DNA of 64,000 nt from Diospyros lotus (GCF_014633365.1 NC_068338.1:50417716-50481715), one strand, 5' to 3'; positions 25,080 to 37,615 are shown, counted from the first letter of the stretch. Program-made: numbers and translations. Notes: a model not told the origin generated them from the sequence alone.

Positions 25080-25169
25080 TGCTTGAGAATCCTCCCATTT
25101 TGCTTATGATTACTTCCTTTCCGTGGAGCTTGAAGCAATTATCTCAAGTATGCCAAGGTTTCTTGCAAT
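25080..25169 (-). pseudogene. Part of the copia gag zinc knuckle, left of the nested insertion
   Basis: Translation on the minus strand gives YCKKPWHT-stop-DNCFKLHGK, the second half of a CCHC zinc knuckle. The first cysteine lies on the other side of the inserted LTR, at about 28437-28445. The nested insertion therefore hit the knuckle itself. Confidence 0.7.
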
Positions 25170-25781
25170 ATGTATGTTGTTTTACTTTTATATACTTAGT
25201 TTTGATGATGAAAAATAATATTTTATTTAATCCCTAAGTCATGAATCAAGGTTGTGATTTTCAACATAAATCAATTTCAATATCAAGTATTACTTTGTGA
25301 GAATGAAAACCAAATGAATTTCAAGTATCAAGATTTCAAAGTCATATTTTTCTAAGTCTGAAAGGTTAACACCTTATAAGGAAACATATATGAAAATGTT
25401 TTCTTTTTAGAAAACTATCTCCCAGTATTTTGATATCTAATATCCATTAGTGTTAAAATGATTTTTAATAAATTTTTCAAGAAATAGAAAGTATGTATTT
25501 TGGAGGTGGTAAATTTGCTAAATCCCGAGTTTGTACTAAAACCAAAATTCTACTTTCTTATGGTTATAGATTTTGATTTTTTAGATATTTTTATTGAATC
25601 CAAATAAGGAGTACTTTCTTATTTACATTTATGTATTAAAGTAAACGGAATGTAAAATATAAATTAAACAAAATGAAGACATTTAGTTAAACTAAAGAAA
25701 TGTAAATATGTTGTAATGTTTTGTATCAATCAAGTATTCTTCTACATGTTATCAGTTTAGTTTGAGTTTTTTCTTGTAAAA

Positions 25782-26112
25782 TAGTCGACTATGCCTGTTA
25801 ATAGTCGACTATGTGTCTGAGGATAGTCGACTATGCCTAAGGATAGTCGACTATACTTGATGTTCTATCGACTATGTATAAATTCTGTCGACTATATTCT
25901 ATTCTGTCGACTATTATGCAAGGATAGTCGACTATGTCTTTTGTTTTGTTGACTATGTATGTATATAATGTTATAAAATTTCTTTGTATTTTTTGATCTG
26001 TCGACTATGTGAAAGGGTTTGTCGACTATCAATAGATTCGGTTGGGCAATAGTCGACTATGTCTTCTTCTCTGTCGACAATGCCTTGTTTTATTTATGAA
26101 TCTGTTGACTAT
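25782..26112. repeat. Array of palindromic ATAGTCGACTAT motifs in the LTR
   Basis: About 14 full or partial copies of a GTCGACTAT core occur in 330 bp. Several are the complete 12-bp palindrome ATAGTCGACTAT, separated by 8-30 bp of variable sequence. The array lies upstream of the LTR's TATA box, so in U3. Sirevirus LTRs have been reported to carry repeated palindromic motifs. This is not a CRISPR array: the spacers are short, irregular and nuclear. Confidence 0.9.
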
Positions 26113-26117
26113 CCATT

Positions 26118-27761
26118 TATTGGGATTACATAGATCTTATCATATTCGTAGCGGAATTAAAATTTTGTTTACAGGTATCCCATTTTTCAGAAATTATGGT
26201 TTAACTAATTGGAAACAAAAATGAAAGGTTACCTCTTTTGATAAAATCCGATTTCACCATTAGATTTCCTGCCGTTTAATCCTCCAAGTGTAGGATGCCG
26301 AGTTGATCCACCCGAAATCACTTTTATCTAAGAATTTCAAAGATAATGATAAGCAAAGAAATTTTTGAAATTTTTCACAAAAATTTCTAATTTACCTCTT
26401 TGGATTCAAGAACACTTCTTCAAAACTCTCTCAACCTTCAAGTGATTCAAGAAGACATCAAGTGAAGTAAATGAAGAGATGGAGAGCTTATATATACATT
26501 AAATGGGTTAGGCTTCCTCAAGCCCATTCTATTTAATGTAATTGGGTCAAGCCCAAATCATTTAAATTAACTTGAATCCAATAGTGTTATTGGGTCAAGC
26601 CTAATGTGCTAGCAAAAGGCCCAACCCAATTAATGATTAAACAATTATATTCATAATATAATTTTTTAATTATTCTTATTTATCTTATAAATAAATGCAC
26701 TATTATTAGTAATTATAAAATTACTAATTTATCTATTTACTCTTTGAAAATGATTTTTTTTTTGTGGGACTTTCTGGGTTCACAAATAAATTACTACAAG
26801 AATAATCAACAATTAATTCTTGTAAATCACGAGTGACATTTAGCAATATGTCATAATTACCCAATTTATTGTGAAGTGGGTATTGTAAACCTTTTACTAC
26901 GTTACCATACAATACGGTCCCTCTATCATCCTATATCTCGACAAGATATGAGATCATGGTCAGTAAGTCGAATCTCTTAATCTAGTCATATGACCAAATC
27001 CAAAATCAATCTCGACTAATTATGACACAACCCTTATGGAACAAATTCTATTGTCATATTACCTCGGCCAAAGATTTATCATCAAGTGATTACTGGATTG
27101 CATAAGATATCTTCCTCATAAATCTCGAGGTGATAGATTTCATGTCTGATGCACACATACCTCATGTATCACTGAATCAGGCACATAGATACGTATGATT
27201 ATCCTTGATTAGAACAACCACATAATATCACTGATATCCTAATCCACCAATACACAGATATCCATATCATCTCAGGTCTAAGGACTAGTTGTAAAAATCG
27301 CAGCTAACATTAAATCATTGACCCGTGAGAAATAACCCATGTGATTTAATGTTAACAGTCTCGTTCAGTGAACTCGTTCTTGTAACGAGCACCAACTCAT
27401 CTTCCTTCTATATCTCATACAGAATGGCATGAGACCTATCAACCTTATCTTTCAGTATCTCATACTGAATAAGGAAGAAGACGATGTGCTGGCCTTTACG
27501 AGTTGCTATTATTTAGATTAGGAATTCTACGGCTAGGAACATATTTATAGTATAACGAACTGTGGATTATCCATAACTCGTATTCTTAACGCTTAAGAAT
27601 GGTATCCACTCCTTATTATACTAATGGATGTATATTTTATAATTTAAATCATATTGCAATTTAAATAAAATATAAACTTGCCATTTAAATAATATTTAAA
27701 GAATTACAAGATCGAGTTCCTTTGTGTCATTAGAATTGGTTTTTAGGGCTCATATCTAACA
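26118..27761 (-). mobile_element. Second-level solo LTR with exact 5-bp target duplication
   Basis: The 1,644-bp segment is flanked by CCATT on both sides (26113-26117 and 27762-27766). On the minus strand it begins TGTTAGATATGAGCCC and ends ...CCCAATA, where CA has mutated to TA. There is no internal region. It sits inside the U3 of the Sirevirus-like LTR and is therefore the youngest of the three nested insertions. I recall closely similar LTR ends in several plant genomes but cannot name the family. Confidence 0.78.
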
Positions 27762-28441
27762 CCATTATCTTCTATCAACTATCTCTTTTCACAGAAAGCT
27801 TCCAATGGCTAGTTTTTCAAATTCCAACGGTCACAAATGGCTAGTTTCGGGCAAAGCTTTTGAGATGCCTATTTATATAAGTCATGGATGAACTTGAGGA
27901 GGCTAATGGACGGAAACGAATTGATATAGAGATTACAAATCAGTTTATTCGAGCTTTACAAGAGTCTATGCTTTCATTGTTATATTTTTCTATGCAAGGC
28001 TTCGTTCTATCATTGTAAATCTATTCTTAAGCTTAGTTTTCATTGTGAGAGAACTTGTAACTAAGAGTGTTAACTCTTAGTTTCTCTATTTCATTTGTAT
28101 TGTTTTTATTTTCCTAGCTTATGTAGCTAGAGGGCCCATTTGAGTGAGAGGTTTTGTAATTTTCCTAGTCACGAATTAGAGGACCTACTTGATTTAAGTA
28201 TGGGGTTTTAGTGGATGGTTTGAAAAATCCTTAGTGAGGAACTAAGGTAGTGGATTAAGTTTGGGTTAAGTCGAACCACTATAAATCCTTTGTGTTCTTC
28301 TCTTGTGCTTGTGTTATTTAGTTTGTTTATCATTGCTAGCATTTCCATCAAAATGATTTCAAGTTTCAAACTAAGTTTTTAAAATAACCAATTTACCCCC
28401 CTCTTGGTGTGTGCCATAGCACCTCCCGGTCTAACAGTGTA

Positions 28442-29250
28442 CACTAAAGTCCCTTTCTGTTGTTAGGCCACCCTTGTGCCCCTGATTTTCCACCTCTTTG
28501 TCTTGATCTTTCTCCTTTGTTTGACACTAAAGCTGATCCATCAGTGAATGCCCCCTGCAACATCATTGCCCGCATGTTTTCCTTACTTCTTATCATTACA
28601 AATACCTCATTGAGTGAGGGCAATTTCTCTCGGCCAAGAATCTGCACCCTTACTTGATCAAAAACTGAGTTAAAGCTAGCCAAAAATTCAACAATTCTAT
28701 CCATTTCCATGATCTTATTAAGAGTTGCAGCATCAGCACTGCACACCATCTTAATTTTTTTGGTATTGATCCAATTCTAACCACAAGCCATTCATGCTAT
28801 TGTAGTACTCCGTAACAGTCATCCCCCTTTGTTTAGTACTACTTATCTTGGTTTTAACTTCATATATAACTGATGCATCTTGCACTTTAGAGTAGGTTTG
28901 CTTAGCTATTTCCTAGTTTTCCCTAACAGCACTTAGAAACATATAATTCCTACTTACATCAGGTTACATGGCATTCTATAGCCACGACATAATAAGAAAA
29001 TCCTTTATATCCCATACTTGGAAATTGGGATTAGTTGTTGTCGGAGGAAGAAAAGTAAGATGGTTGAGTTTTTCTCTACCTTTGAGAAAAGTTTGAACCA
29101 GCTGCGCCCATTAGAGGTAGTTTTTACCATCCAATCGATAGGGTAGTAGCATTCCAACTAACACTTGCTACATAATTTTTTGTGGCTGCTTCTCCACTGT
29201 TCCTGCTAGAATCTAAGTTTTCTGTATTTCCTTTGCTAGAGACAACTTGC
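28442..29250 (-). pseudogene. Copia gag remnant
   Basis: Minus-strand reading gives RLDGKNYL-stop-WAQLVQTFLKG near 29100 and then EFLASFNSVFDQVRVQILGREKLPSLNEVFVMIRSKE at 28560-28700. These are the UBN2-type gag blocks found before the zinc knuckle. In-frame stops and shifts show decay. Confidence 0.75.
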
Positions 29251-29618
29251 AGCGATCAAGGTTGAAGACAATGGCAGCAATTAAGGCCAAGTGGATGAAC
29301 AAGGAAACAACAATCAAGGTTAAAGATAGGGTTGGCTGGAGACAACAATTGCTGCTTTAGATATAGTGGTAGTGGAAGAGAACGGTGTAGCAATCAAGGC
29401 TGAAGATGGAAACAGAGAGAGGAGAAAAAGGCGATAGGAGACGTGACGGTACTAGGCGGCGTGTGACGGCCGATCTGTTCATAGGAGGAGGTGCAGTTAA
29501 TGCAGGAGAAGGGAAGATAGGGAAGAGGCGGCTATGGTTGGGCAGCTGGAGGCCAAACAACGATGAAGGCCAACACGGGGTAAAGACAAAACTCTAGACA
29601 ATTGGCTTTAATACCATG

Positions 29619-29851
29619 TGAAATAACAAGAATTAATCTTTCATATCTCAAAACTAATAAATATAATCTTACTTATAACACACATTCTTAATTCTTGAAA
29701 AATTCTAAGACTATTCAACCTCCTAACAATTCTCTTAATGTATAGGAGTTGATTACTCTCCTATAATTTAGGACCTTATTAGATTATAACAACTCAAAAC
29801 ATCAATGAAATAAATCAACTAATAAATTAAATTAATTGATAAATCCTAACA
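29619..29851 (-). repeat. 5' LTR of the degenerate copia element
   Basis: The 233-bp partner of 21265-21487. It carries about 10 extra bases of AT-rich sequence near its outer end. Confidence 0.85.
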
Positions 29852-30723
29852 ATTACATTCTTGAATTTGTGTTTTTTAGTCAATTTAATTTTTATACTTT
29901 TATATGTAAAAATAAAAGATAAAATAAGATAATAAAATATATTACACACTTTATTCACAGTAAAATATAAGACTATACATATAATCAAAATAATAAATTT
30001 TTTAAATTATTACGTAAACAAAAATATAAAAATTTAAATTAATTCAAATATATAAATTTAGATGTATAATTAAAATAATAAAAAATTTTAAATGACTACA
30101 ATAAAAAATAAAAATAAAAAATATAGATTTTGCAGTCTTCCATCCCTACCTGGGCAAGTCGGGGAATTTTCCAAGTCTTCGGTAAGGAAATAAAAATAAA
30201 ATATTATATAATAAGTAAATAAAAATGAAACAATGCTCGCAAGCCCAGGAAAAGTTAAGGCGCATGACGTGAAACGTACCATATCTAGGTTGCCACGTCA
30301 CAAGGAGGCCGTGTATAATACAGCTGGCACGTTTCCGTTGGTGTTCTCCATGTTCTACCGCTAGGTTTCCGTAGCGAATCATATTTCCCTCGGCGACTTC
30401 CATTGAATACGTCGAACGAGAGAAAAACCACCTCAAGATCCATAGAATTTTCCCCCTGTCACCTCTCTCTAATTTCAGTTTTTATTTCATCGGTTACTGA
30501 TAATGCTGTGGAGATACTAGAGAAGGCAAAGACCTGTTTGGAGAGAGTGTTGAAGCTGAGATTTGCTTCGTTTTTGAAGTGGAGGTATGTGATAAGAGGA
30601 GTTCTGAATTTTGTAGTTTGAGTTTCGAATTCTCCGATCCACAGAATTCTAGTTCGGAATTTTTGTGTTTTAAGTTGTTTGATGGAATGTTGTTTGTCAA
30701 GTAGTGTTTAGGGTTCAGATCAG

Positions 30724-33700
30724 ATGGCAGAAGGGGGAGCACAGTCCCGATATGTGAAGCTGACCAAAGATCAAGCCCCCCTGGAAGACATTAGGCCTGG
30801 TGAACTCAATCAGCCCATCGATGTTCCTCAGGTATCATATGTCCATCGATTGATGTGTATGTATGTTCAATTGATAAATCTGTGTAAATTACTCAAGGAC
30901 TCGAGACTTGGATGGAGTAGGGTTATGGATTCACGATGTGTATTAATGGTTTTGGTAATACTATACGTCAACTTCCTATGTCAACCTTGAACTCTTAAAT
31001 TTTTTATTTAAGTCTTCGAGCTTTCACATTGAAGGGATTGTCTTAGCCAAAAAAAAAAAAGAAACGGGAGAAAGGATTGTAGTTATAAAGCAAAATGTCT
31101 AGCTATATTATGTGTTTCCTTAATTTAGGGTTCAAACTAAGGAAATCATAGTTATACAGGAATCTAGAGAGAAAAATTGACTTGATGGAGTGACCAATAC
31201 AAATTAGTAAATCATTTAGCAGTTAGATTTCTTGAAATGACTAAACGGGCATCCCTAGCGCCCAAGCCTTCCCACTTTGCAAGGGTTGGGGGAGGTTCAT
31301 AACTTGTATACAGCTTTCCGCTTACCTTTTTTTGTTTTTGCAGTGAAGTGTTTCTACAACTTGAACCCGTGACCTTCTAGTCACAAGAATGCCTTACTGT
31401 TTCTTGTAGTCATTTCATGTGAAACACTTCACTGACCTTAAAATACAAGTTGGTGATAGAAAGACTCCAATGTATGAGATTAACATTGGAAGTCAGAGCA
31501 AGTTAAAGGGACAATCCTTAATTTACCTAGATGGGTGTTGAACCTAATATATGCCTGTTTCATGGGGTAAAACTTATTTCTAGAATTTTGATGATCCTTC
31601 GGCTTTACGTTATGGAGATCTGTTATGGTAATCCTTACTCCAAATTGACAAGATAACTAAACTTTAATTTTTGAATTATGTGTTCAAATCTGTATATTTT
31701 TCCTTATAAGTCATGATTCCATGTTTTTGATAATATTGATCATGGAGGGATGCAGAAGCTTGATGACCCCGATAAATTGCAAATCCAGCTTCTGATTGGA
31801 TAGCCACTCATTTCAAAATTCAAAGAGCCTTCATTGGTGGCTTTCTTTGCCCTCTGATTTAGCTGGTTTAACTCATTATGAATTATTAAATATTACTAGG
31901 TTTGAGTCTGTCATCTCTGACATCACATAATGCTGTAGAGGGATGATAGGCTTTGATGATCAACAAGTAGATTGAGCTCGCATTTGAATATCATATATGC
32001 TTGGTACTCCTCTGTAAATACTAATGTCACTCTTCATCAGAGTTTGTTTTGAAATCCTCATTACTGGTAATATAGCAAAGCAAGGAACAATTAATAAGAC
32101 AGCTCAATATTTTATCATGAAAAAAGGTTCACTAACCCAGCATTTTTTCACTGTATGCCAAAATTATTGTACATGTGTTAGTGATTTGAGTATTCTGTGG
32201 CAACTGCCTCCTCTGTGGCATGGTGGTCAGAGAAACTAAAATGACCTATGTGTTCTAGTTGGAACTTTCATGGATTTTTCTAGCTCTTTACTGAACCATA
32301 GTGTGCGTGTGGTGTGGGCTAAATTGATTTTTTTTTTTTAGTTTTCTATTTGTTGTATTTGTATGTTTACACACTTCTTATATATAATGAAGTATTTTTG
32401 AAAGCGTATGTGCTGAATTAGAATTGTGAATTAAAATCTATTTGGCTGTCATTTTCCCTGCAAATATCTGTTTATCTTAGTTTTATTCGATATGGCTGTC
32501 CACTCAAGTATTTTAATTTCAAATGATTGGGCATGATCTTTCAGGTGTATGTAGTTCCATATTATCTTTCATAGTTTTTGTCCATGTCGATAATCAAATG
32601 ATATACAAGAACAATAACAACAATCATAAACCTTAATTCCATTAGGTGGGGTTTTCTACATGAATTTTAGCTTTCCAACCATTTCTATCCATAGCCATAT
32701 AAGGCCATTATACCCCATGTTGTAGGTGAATTATTTGTATTTATGCAAAAAATTGTATGTTATGATGCCCATGGATGGACTTAAATTTTGGTCACTGCTA
32801 TGCCATACAGTTGCATGTTCGCAAATGCAATGAATGTGGGCAGCCTTTACCTGAAAGCTTTGAGCCTCCTGCAGATGAACCCTGGACAACTGGGATTTTT
32901 GGCTGTGCTGAAGATAAAGAGAGTTGTAAGTTCTAATGTCCATATTTCAGCTAATGCATAGCTACCTTTGGTAGTTATTGCTTAATCTTGATAATTAATG
33001 TTTGTATTCCTCCATCACTGGAAACCAATTTGTTTGTTTGAATATTCATGTAATACACATGTTAGTTTTATATAAATGTGACTTAAGTATGCTGTGTAAA
33101 ATTTTTTAGGACTGCAAGAATGCAGAAAATATCTAATGGTACTTTTTCCACTAATTCTCATGATGTTTTTATCAATTGTTATGTCTAGATTTTTCTCATG
33201 TGATATTTTGTTGGAGTAGATGCTATTATTATGGTCTCCAAATTTTTGCCGTCTAGGCTAAAAGAAACTGTTGAAGACATATTGGTGGGTGTGGACATTG
33301 TCTTAAATGCAATTAACTATTTAGGCTGTCATGCTAGACCTTATTTTGTGATCTTCAAAATTGATCCTTGAAATATTAGTTCAATTATCAATCTGTCACA
33401 CTGGACAATAGAAGCTGTAGAGACAATCAGAGAGTATAGAGATCATCTTCAGGGCTGTTATTATTGACTATGCTATTGGCGTTTCTCAAACCAAGGAAAT
33501 ATGGGAAAGAGAAGAAAGAATGAAAAGAAGAAATGATAACAGAAGTGCTAATGAGTAATGACAACTAACTGGATGGAGCTCAGTATTATTGGATCCTCCT
33601 CCCTACTTGAAGGGATGATGATGCTTAAGCAAAACTATGTGCAGTTTAAGAGTGTACTATATTGTGGGAGTTTTTTCAGTTGACAGCTCAAAGTTCAAAC

Positions 33701-35442
33701 TGCACAAAAAAATTTGATCATAGATGTAGATCATCCTTACTTTTGTTTTATTAGCATGAAGTTTGAATTCCTAGCACCGGTTGCATGTTTTCTGTTGCCA
33801 TGATGAAGTGGATTAAAGTACATGCTTTTTACGAGTAGGCATAGTTGAATAGCTTGCTTGACAAGGTATTTGATTTGTCATTGGTGCGGAATGGTAGTGT
33901 TACCGGATGGGTATCGAGGTATCATTTCAGTTATATTGCTATAATAGTTTAATAATATATGTTTTAAAAATGACATAAACCAATAATTTAACAGACAAAT
34001 ACCTCTAAATAAATATATAAATTATACAAGGAAACAAATACAGTTAATGATAACAATGAAATAGATTATATAATTGATGATATACTTTATATGAATATAA
34101 AATAAAAAATTAACTTGAACCAAAATAATGCTGAAGAAAAAAATTCTCACTTATATTTCTGTGAATTAAATTTTTTATCAATGTCTAAATATAACATAAC
34201 AATAATTATTATTCAGTTTTAATTTTTTTTTCACAGATTTTTTACCACAAAATAATATGTATCAAACTTATATTTATATAATGTATATACACTTACACAC
34301 ACATATATATAGTATAACAAGTTAGGGCAACAGCCTATCCCCTAGCCATAGGGATGCCTCTGTCTAAGGATGCCACATTTCTGTCCTTTCACTGCAAGCT
34401 GTGCATACATTTATTATGGGACGGTTTCGGGGCTGACTCATTATGCTAATTTCGGCCAGTACTGACCAATATCGTCTGGTGTCAATTGGTATTTAAATTG
34501 AAAAAAAAAAAGAGAGAGAATTTTATATCAGATTTTTACTGGTATGGTACGTTCCAGCTGCTATATAATTAAATCTATAACTATGCTAGTCACTGAGACT
34601 AGCATCATTAATAGGTTCTACTGTTATACTCTACATGGCATTCATTTAGCTTCTTCTACAGTGAGAACATCCTGTTTACTTTCTCTCTGTGCTTCTGCTG
34701 TAAACACACTTTTTGGGACATGGTTTTTGTTTGTCTTAGAATTCTCTTATTTTGCATCACTTCAGGCTGGACTGGACTTTTCTGCCCCTGTGTTCTGTTT
34801 GGACGTAATGTTGAAAGTTTGAGAGAAGATACCCCTTGGACTACACCATGCATATGTCATGCCATTTTTGTTGAAGGTGGTATTGCACTTACAGCAGCAA
34901 CAGCAGCATTTCATGGCATTGACCCAAGGACATCATTTCTCATATGTGAGGGTTTATTATTTGGTTGGTGGATGTGTGGCATATACACTGGTCTCTTTAG
35001 GCAGTCCTTGCAGAAGAAGTATCATCTCAAGGTAACCTCTATCATGTGTTGAAGTAGAACTATGTGCTGATCAACCATGGATGAAACATACAGAAGATTT
35101 ACTATCTGTGAAAAGTTTTAAGTATTCTCACACAAGTTAATTGCATCATGTTCATGTTTGAGAAACTCATGCCATGAACTTTAGTTATTTATTACTGAAT
35201 CTCCATTTATTCTTTCAGAAGGAGATTATAAGTGAAATATGTACAGGAAAAATTATCATGTGTGCCAAGACTAAGCAGTGAGCCTAAGTCTGAAAAGTCT
35301 AATTGATTCAGACTTGCTCAACCATGCATGATTAAAATTTAACATGAATACCTAGTAAAAACAGGAACTCTGATTCTTTTGCTTACTTCATCATAGGATT
35401 TATTTTTATTTTTTTTTTTGCTATTCCAGTCACATCCAACAA

Positions 35443-35476
<34 letters not shown>

Positions 35477-37615
35477 TCGCACTCGCACTCACACATGCAC
35501 ATGCACACCCAGTCATTAAAGCAACAGTATGCCAAATACTGACGTGTTTTTTAGTGGTATCTAAGCCATGACAATTGATAGTATCATTCAATTGGCACTC
35601 AGATTCCCGGCACTGCATCTTACATAATCTTGTCTCCATCTCCCCATGAAAAGAAAGCTGTTAGCCAAACTAAGGCAAACCCAAGAGGGGGGTGGGTATT
35701 TGAAAAAAATTAATTGAAAATCCCCCCGAAACAATTTCTTAATTCAATCATAGAGATATGGGGTTAATCTAAAAATTGAACAACAAAAAGATACCAAGTC
35801 AACAATGCACAAGATGTATGGATGTATAAGATCAAACAATGAAATTAAAGAGATAAGACAATAGAAGCGCCACACTAGATTATATTGGTTCTTGAGCTTG
35901 CATCTACCAAGGGAACCTTGAGATTTCTGTTGTTCTTGGATGGTTTTACACCATCTTCTCAGGTGCTAGCTAATCATTAAAGTGAGATGTTTGTGCTAAA
36001 AACTCTTAAAAATAATACCATCGGAATTCTCAAAAATAACACCACCAAGAACTCTCTATGTAGAGTTTCTTCCAGGTGCTTGGTTGCCTCACTACAAGAT
36101 TTTCTCTCAGCTTCTCCCAAAGAGGGTTCACCACCTCGCTTACAAATAGTTAGAAGGAAAACAAACACTCTAAGAACAAGTACGATACCCTCAATCAGTT
36201 AGGTTACAGGTCACGGGAGCCTTTAATACCTTTCTATATTTGCCAATCAATAAATAGTTGTTGAATCAATGCGGATCTATCTGACTTTATAGCTTGATAG
36301 CAATTTCAGGCCATTGGGGGGTTTGCCCATTGAATAAGTGCTTTTTTGCTTCTTGTTGTCCACTCCAAATCCCTTTTGGTGACTACTCAACTGTCTGGAA
36401 GTTCACCTATTGAAACCCTAGCATTGTAGTACCTCAAAATATGCAAGTCAAAATGCAATTAACTAGTAAGATCACAAAGCAAGTCCTCTCAAGACCTTTC
36501 AATAACCAAAATTCATTCTATTCAACCACAACGAAGGTTGCTGAACAACAAATTGAATTTTATGAAACCTTTGGGGAACAGAAAATAAAACCTTCTGATA
36601 ATGTTTGACAAATTGCAATTCTGGTGTAGATCTATTTGAGTTATTAAACAATTTTGCTATTAACGATGATGCTTCTTCAAGACTATGTCCTTGTATATGT
36701 TATCTTGCTATTCTATTTTTCTGGAGGTTATCCTCCTGCAAATTATTAGATCCAGATATGTTATGTTAGGTTGTCCTTGCTGTTTTTGTGCCCCAGATGG
36801 TGCTGGCAGATTAACTTGTTTCATTAAATTCACTTATGCTGTCTTCTTTGGGGAGCCTTGGTTTCAATGGTAAAATTTCCACTTCCTAACTGGAAGGTCA
36901 TGGATTAGAGTTGTGGAAATATCTTAATTATAAAGCAGGAGTAAGGTTGCGTATAAAAACAAATTCCCAGCTCTTGCAAATGGGGATCCTCATGCACTGG
37001 GGGACCCCATTTTTTCCCCAATTATTCTATCTTCGAATGTTGTTCCTTTGTGGCATTAAACTCTTCCAACCCTCAGCTTTTTCTTCCTTTTATTATAAAT
37101 GCAAGGTTTGGCATGAACTTGTGGATAGGATTTATGTAGTTTCAATGGGCGGGGGTTAGAATTTCCAGATCTGTTGGAGCTATATTGCAGGATACAGTTT
37201 GGTGCCAAATCTTGCCTTGGATGATTTTTTATCTGTTGTAGGATTAAGTTCTTGTTTAATATGATGCTATCTTAATTTATCTTTTCAGTTATTGGATTTT
37301 ATCATTGAACAAGTACGAAGTCAAAATAAAAAATCCCTTCTGTTTTGCTTATGGTAAGCTTCTACTTATTTTTGCCTACTTGTGCAGAACTCACCATGTG
37401 ACCCATGTGCGGTGCACTGTTGCATGCATTGGTGTGCATTGTGCCAAGAGCACCGGGAGATGAAGGGGCGTCTCTCGGAGAATGTTGCTATTCCAATGAC
37501 CATTGTCAACCCTCCCCCAGTTCAAGAGATGAGTTCTGCCACTGACAACAACGAGGCTGCGCCATCATCCGAAAAAAGTGTTGAGCGTACCAATTTGGAG
37601 ATGCAACCGGTGTAG
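30724..37615 (+). CDS. CNR6: PLAC8 / cell number regulator 6-like membrane protein, four exons
   Basis: PLAC8 (Cys-rich) proteins are small membrane proteins linked to organ size and metal or Ca2+ handling; the role of this subgroup is not settled. Exons are 30724-30831, 32811-32925, 34766-35031 and 37388-37615, joining in frame to 238 residues. The N-terminus [36 protein letters not shown] and the [30 protein letters not shown] block match the CNR6 subgroup. The PLAC8 signature [15 protein letters not shown] starts at C75, with CPC at 81-83, followed by two hydrophobic stretches (about 105-125 and 130-150). A second Cys-rich part, [26 protein letters not shown], opens exon 4, and the tail is polar and ends EMQPV. 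Introns are 2.0, 1.8 and 2.4 kb and hold SINE and LINE fragments. A 5' UTR starting near 30480, perhaps with an intron after 30585, is likely but unproven. Confidence 0.93.
31253..31420 (-). mobile_element. Au-like SINE in intron 1 of the PLAC8 gene, reverse orientation
   Basis: Read on the minus strand, this has the Au SINE layout: a tRNA-like head with a GGTTCAAG-type B box (GGTCACGGGTTCAAGTTGTAG), a middle AAGCGGAAAGCTG and a tail CCTTGCAAAGTGGGAAGGCTTGGGCGC. The identification rests on recalled consensus. Confidence 0.65.
32600..32725 (-). mobile_element. RTE-type LINE 3'-end fragment
   Basis: The plus strand reads AACAATAACAACAATCATAAACCTTAATTCCATTAGGTGGGG and so on. In reverse this is the TGGGATTAAGG...TTGTTGTTG tail that ends plant RTE-clade LINEs. 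No ORF remains. It lies in intron 1 of the PLAC8 gene, just before exon 2. Confidence 0.45.
34320..34510. other. Unassigned part of PLAC8 intron 2
   Basis: The rest of intron 2 (32926-34765) is AT-rich. This part differs in having moderate GC and an A10(GA)n end at about 34500-34518. I cannot assign it to a family. Confidence 0.3.
35441..35505. repeat. (CT)n(CA)n microsatellite
   Basis: A run of about 11 CT units passes into CA-rich repeats (ACACAC, CGCACT, ATGCAC). It lies in intron 3 of the PLAC8 gene. Confidence 0.8.
35660..36500. mobile_element. Probable LTR-retroelement remnant in PLAC8 intron 3
   Basis: AACCCAAGAGGGGGGTGGGT followed by AT-rich sequence resembles the inverted 3' end of a Sirevirus-like LTR (compare the C-rich end at 28400-28420). 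The block continues with CCACACTAGATTATATTGG and ordinary non-coding sequence. The ends and a target duplication could not be defined. Confidence 0.35.
36848..37015 (+). mobile_element. Au-like SINE in intron 3 of the PLAC8 gene
   Basis: The order of blocks fits Au SINEs: a TTTCAATGGTAAAATTTCC head, GGAAGGTCATGGATTAGAGTTGTGGAAAT, AAAGCAGGAGTAAGGTTGCGTA, then TTGCAAATGGGGATCCTCATGCACTGGG and a T-rich end. It is diverged from the copy at 58404. Confidence 0.6.

Larger units (their letters stand above)
25175..28436 (+). mobile_element. Solo LTR (Sirevirus-like) nested in the copia gag, itself interrupted
   Basis: The segment starts TGTTGTTTTAC and ends GGTCTAACA. Its flanks are ATGTA (25170-25174) and GTGTA (28437-28441), a 5-bp duplication with one mismatch. 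It has LTR architecture in plus orientation: a repeat-rich U3, a TATA box (TTATATAA, about 27873-27880), and a 3' end with CCCCCCTCTTGGTGTGTGCC. That C-rich end recalls Sirevirus copia LTRs. Without the insertion at 26118-27761 it would be about 1.6 kb. No internal coding sequence is present, so it is a solo LTR left by recombination between two LTRs. Family assignment is from memory of LTR ends. Confidence 0.7.
21265..29851 (-). mobile_element. Degenerate Ty1/copia retrotransposon hosting nested LTRs
   Basis: The element reads on the minus strand. Its 5' LTR is 29619-29851 and its 3' LTR is 21265-21487. Both begin TGTT and end in CA on the element's strand. A purine tract (TTGAGGGGGAG) abuts the 3' LTR. 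A tRNA-iMet-type primer site decayed to TGGTATTAAAGC follows the 5' LTR after one or two bases. The flanks ATTTA and ATTAC are a likely 5-bp duplication with mismatch. Domain order (gag, protease, integrase, reverse transcriptase, RNase H) is that of Ty1/copia. Stops and frameshifts break every domain. The LTRs differ at about 18 of some 200 aligned positions by eye, mostly transitions, so the insertion is old. Positions 25175-28436 are a later insertion. Confidence 0.88.

Noticed and set aside
25782..26112. CRISPR-like array
   Set aside because: Repeats are 9-12 bp, palindromic and irregularly spaced, inside a plant LTR.
29406..29597. Plus-strand frame in the leader of the old copia element
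   Set aside because: It is antisense to the element and of biased purine-rich composition.
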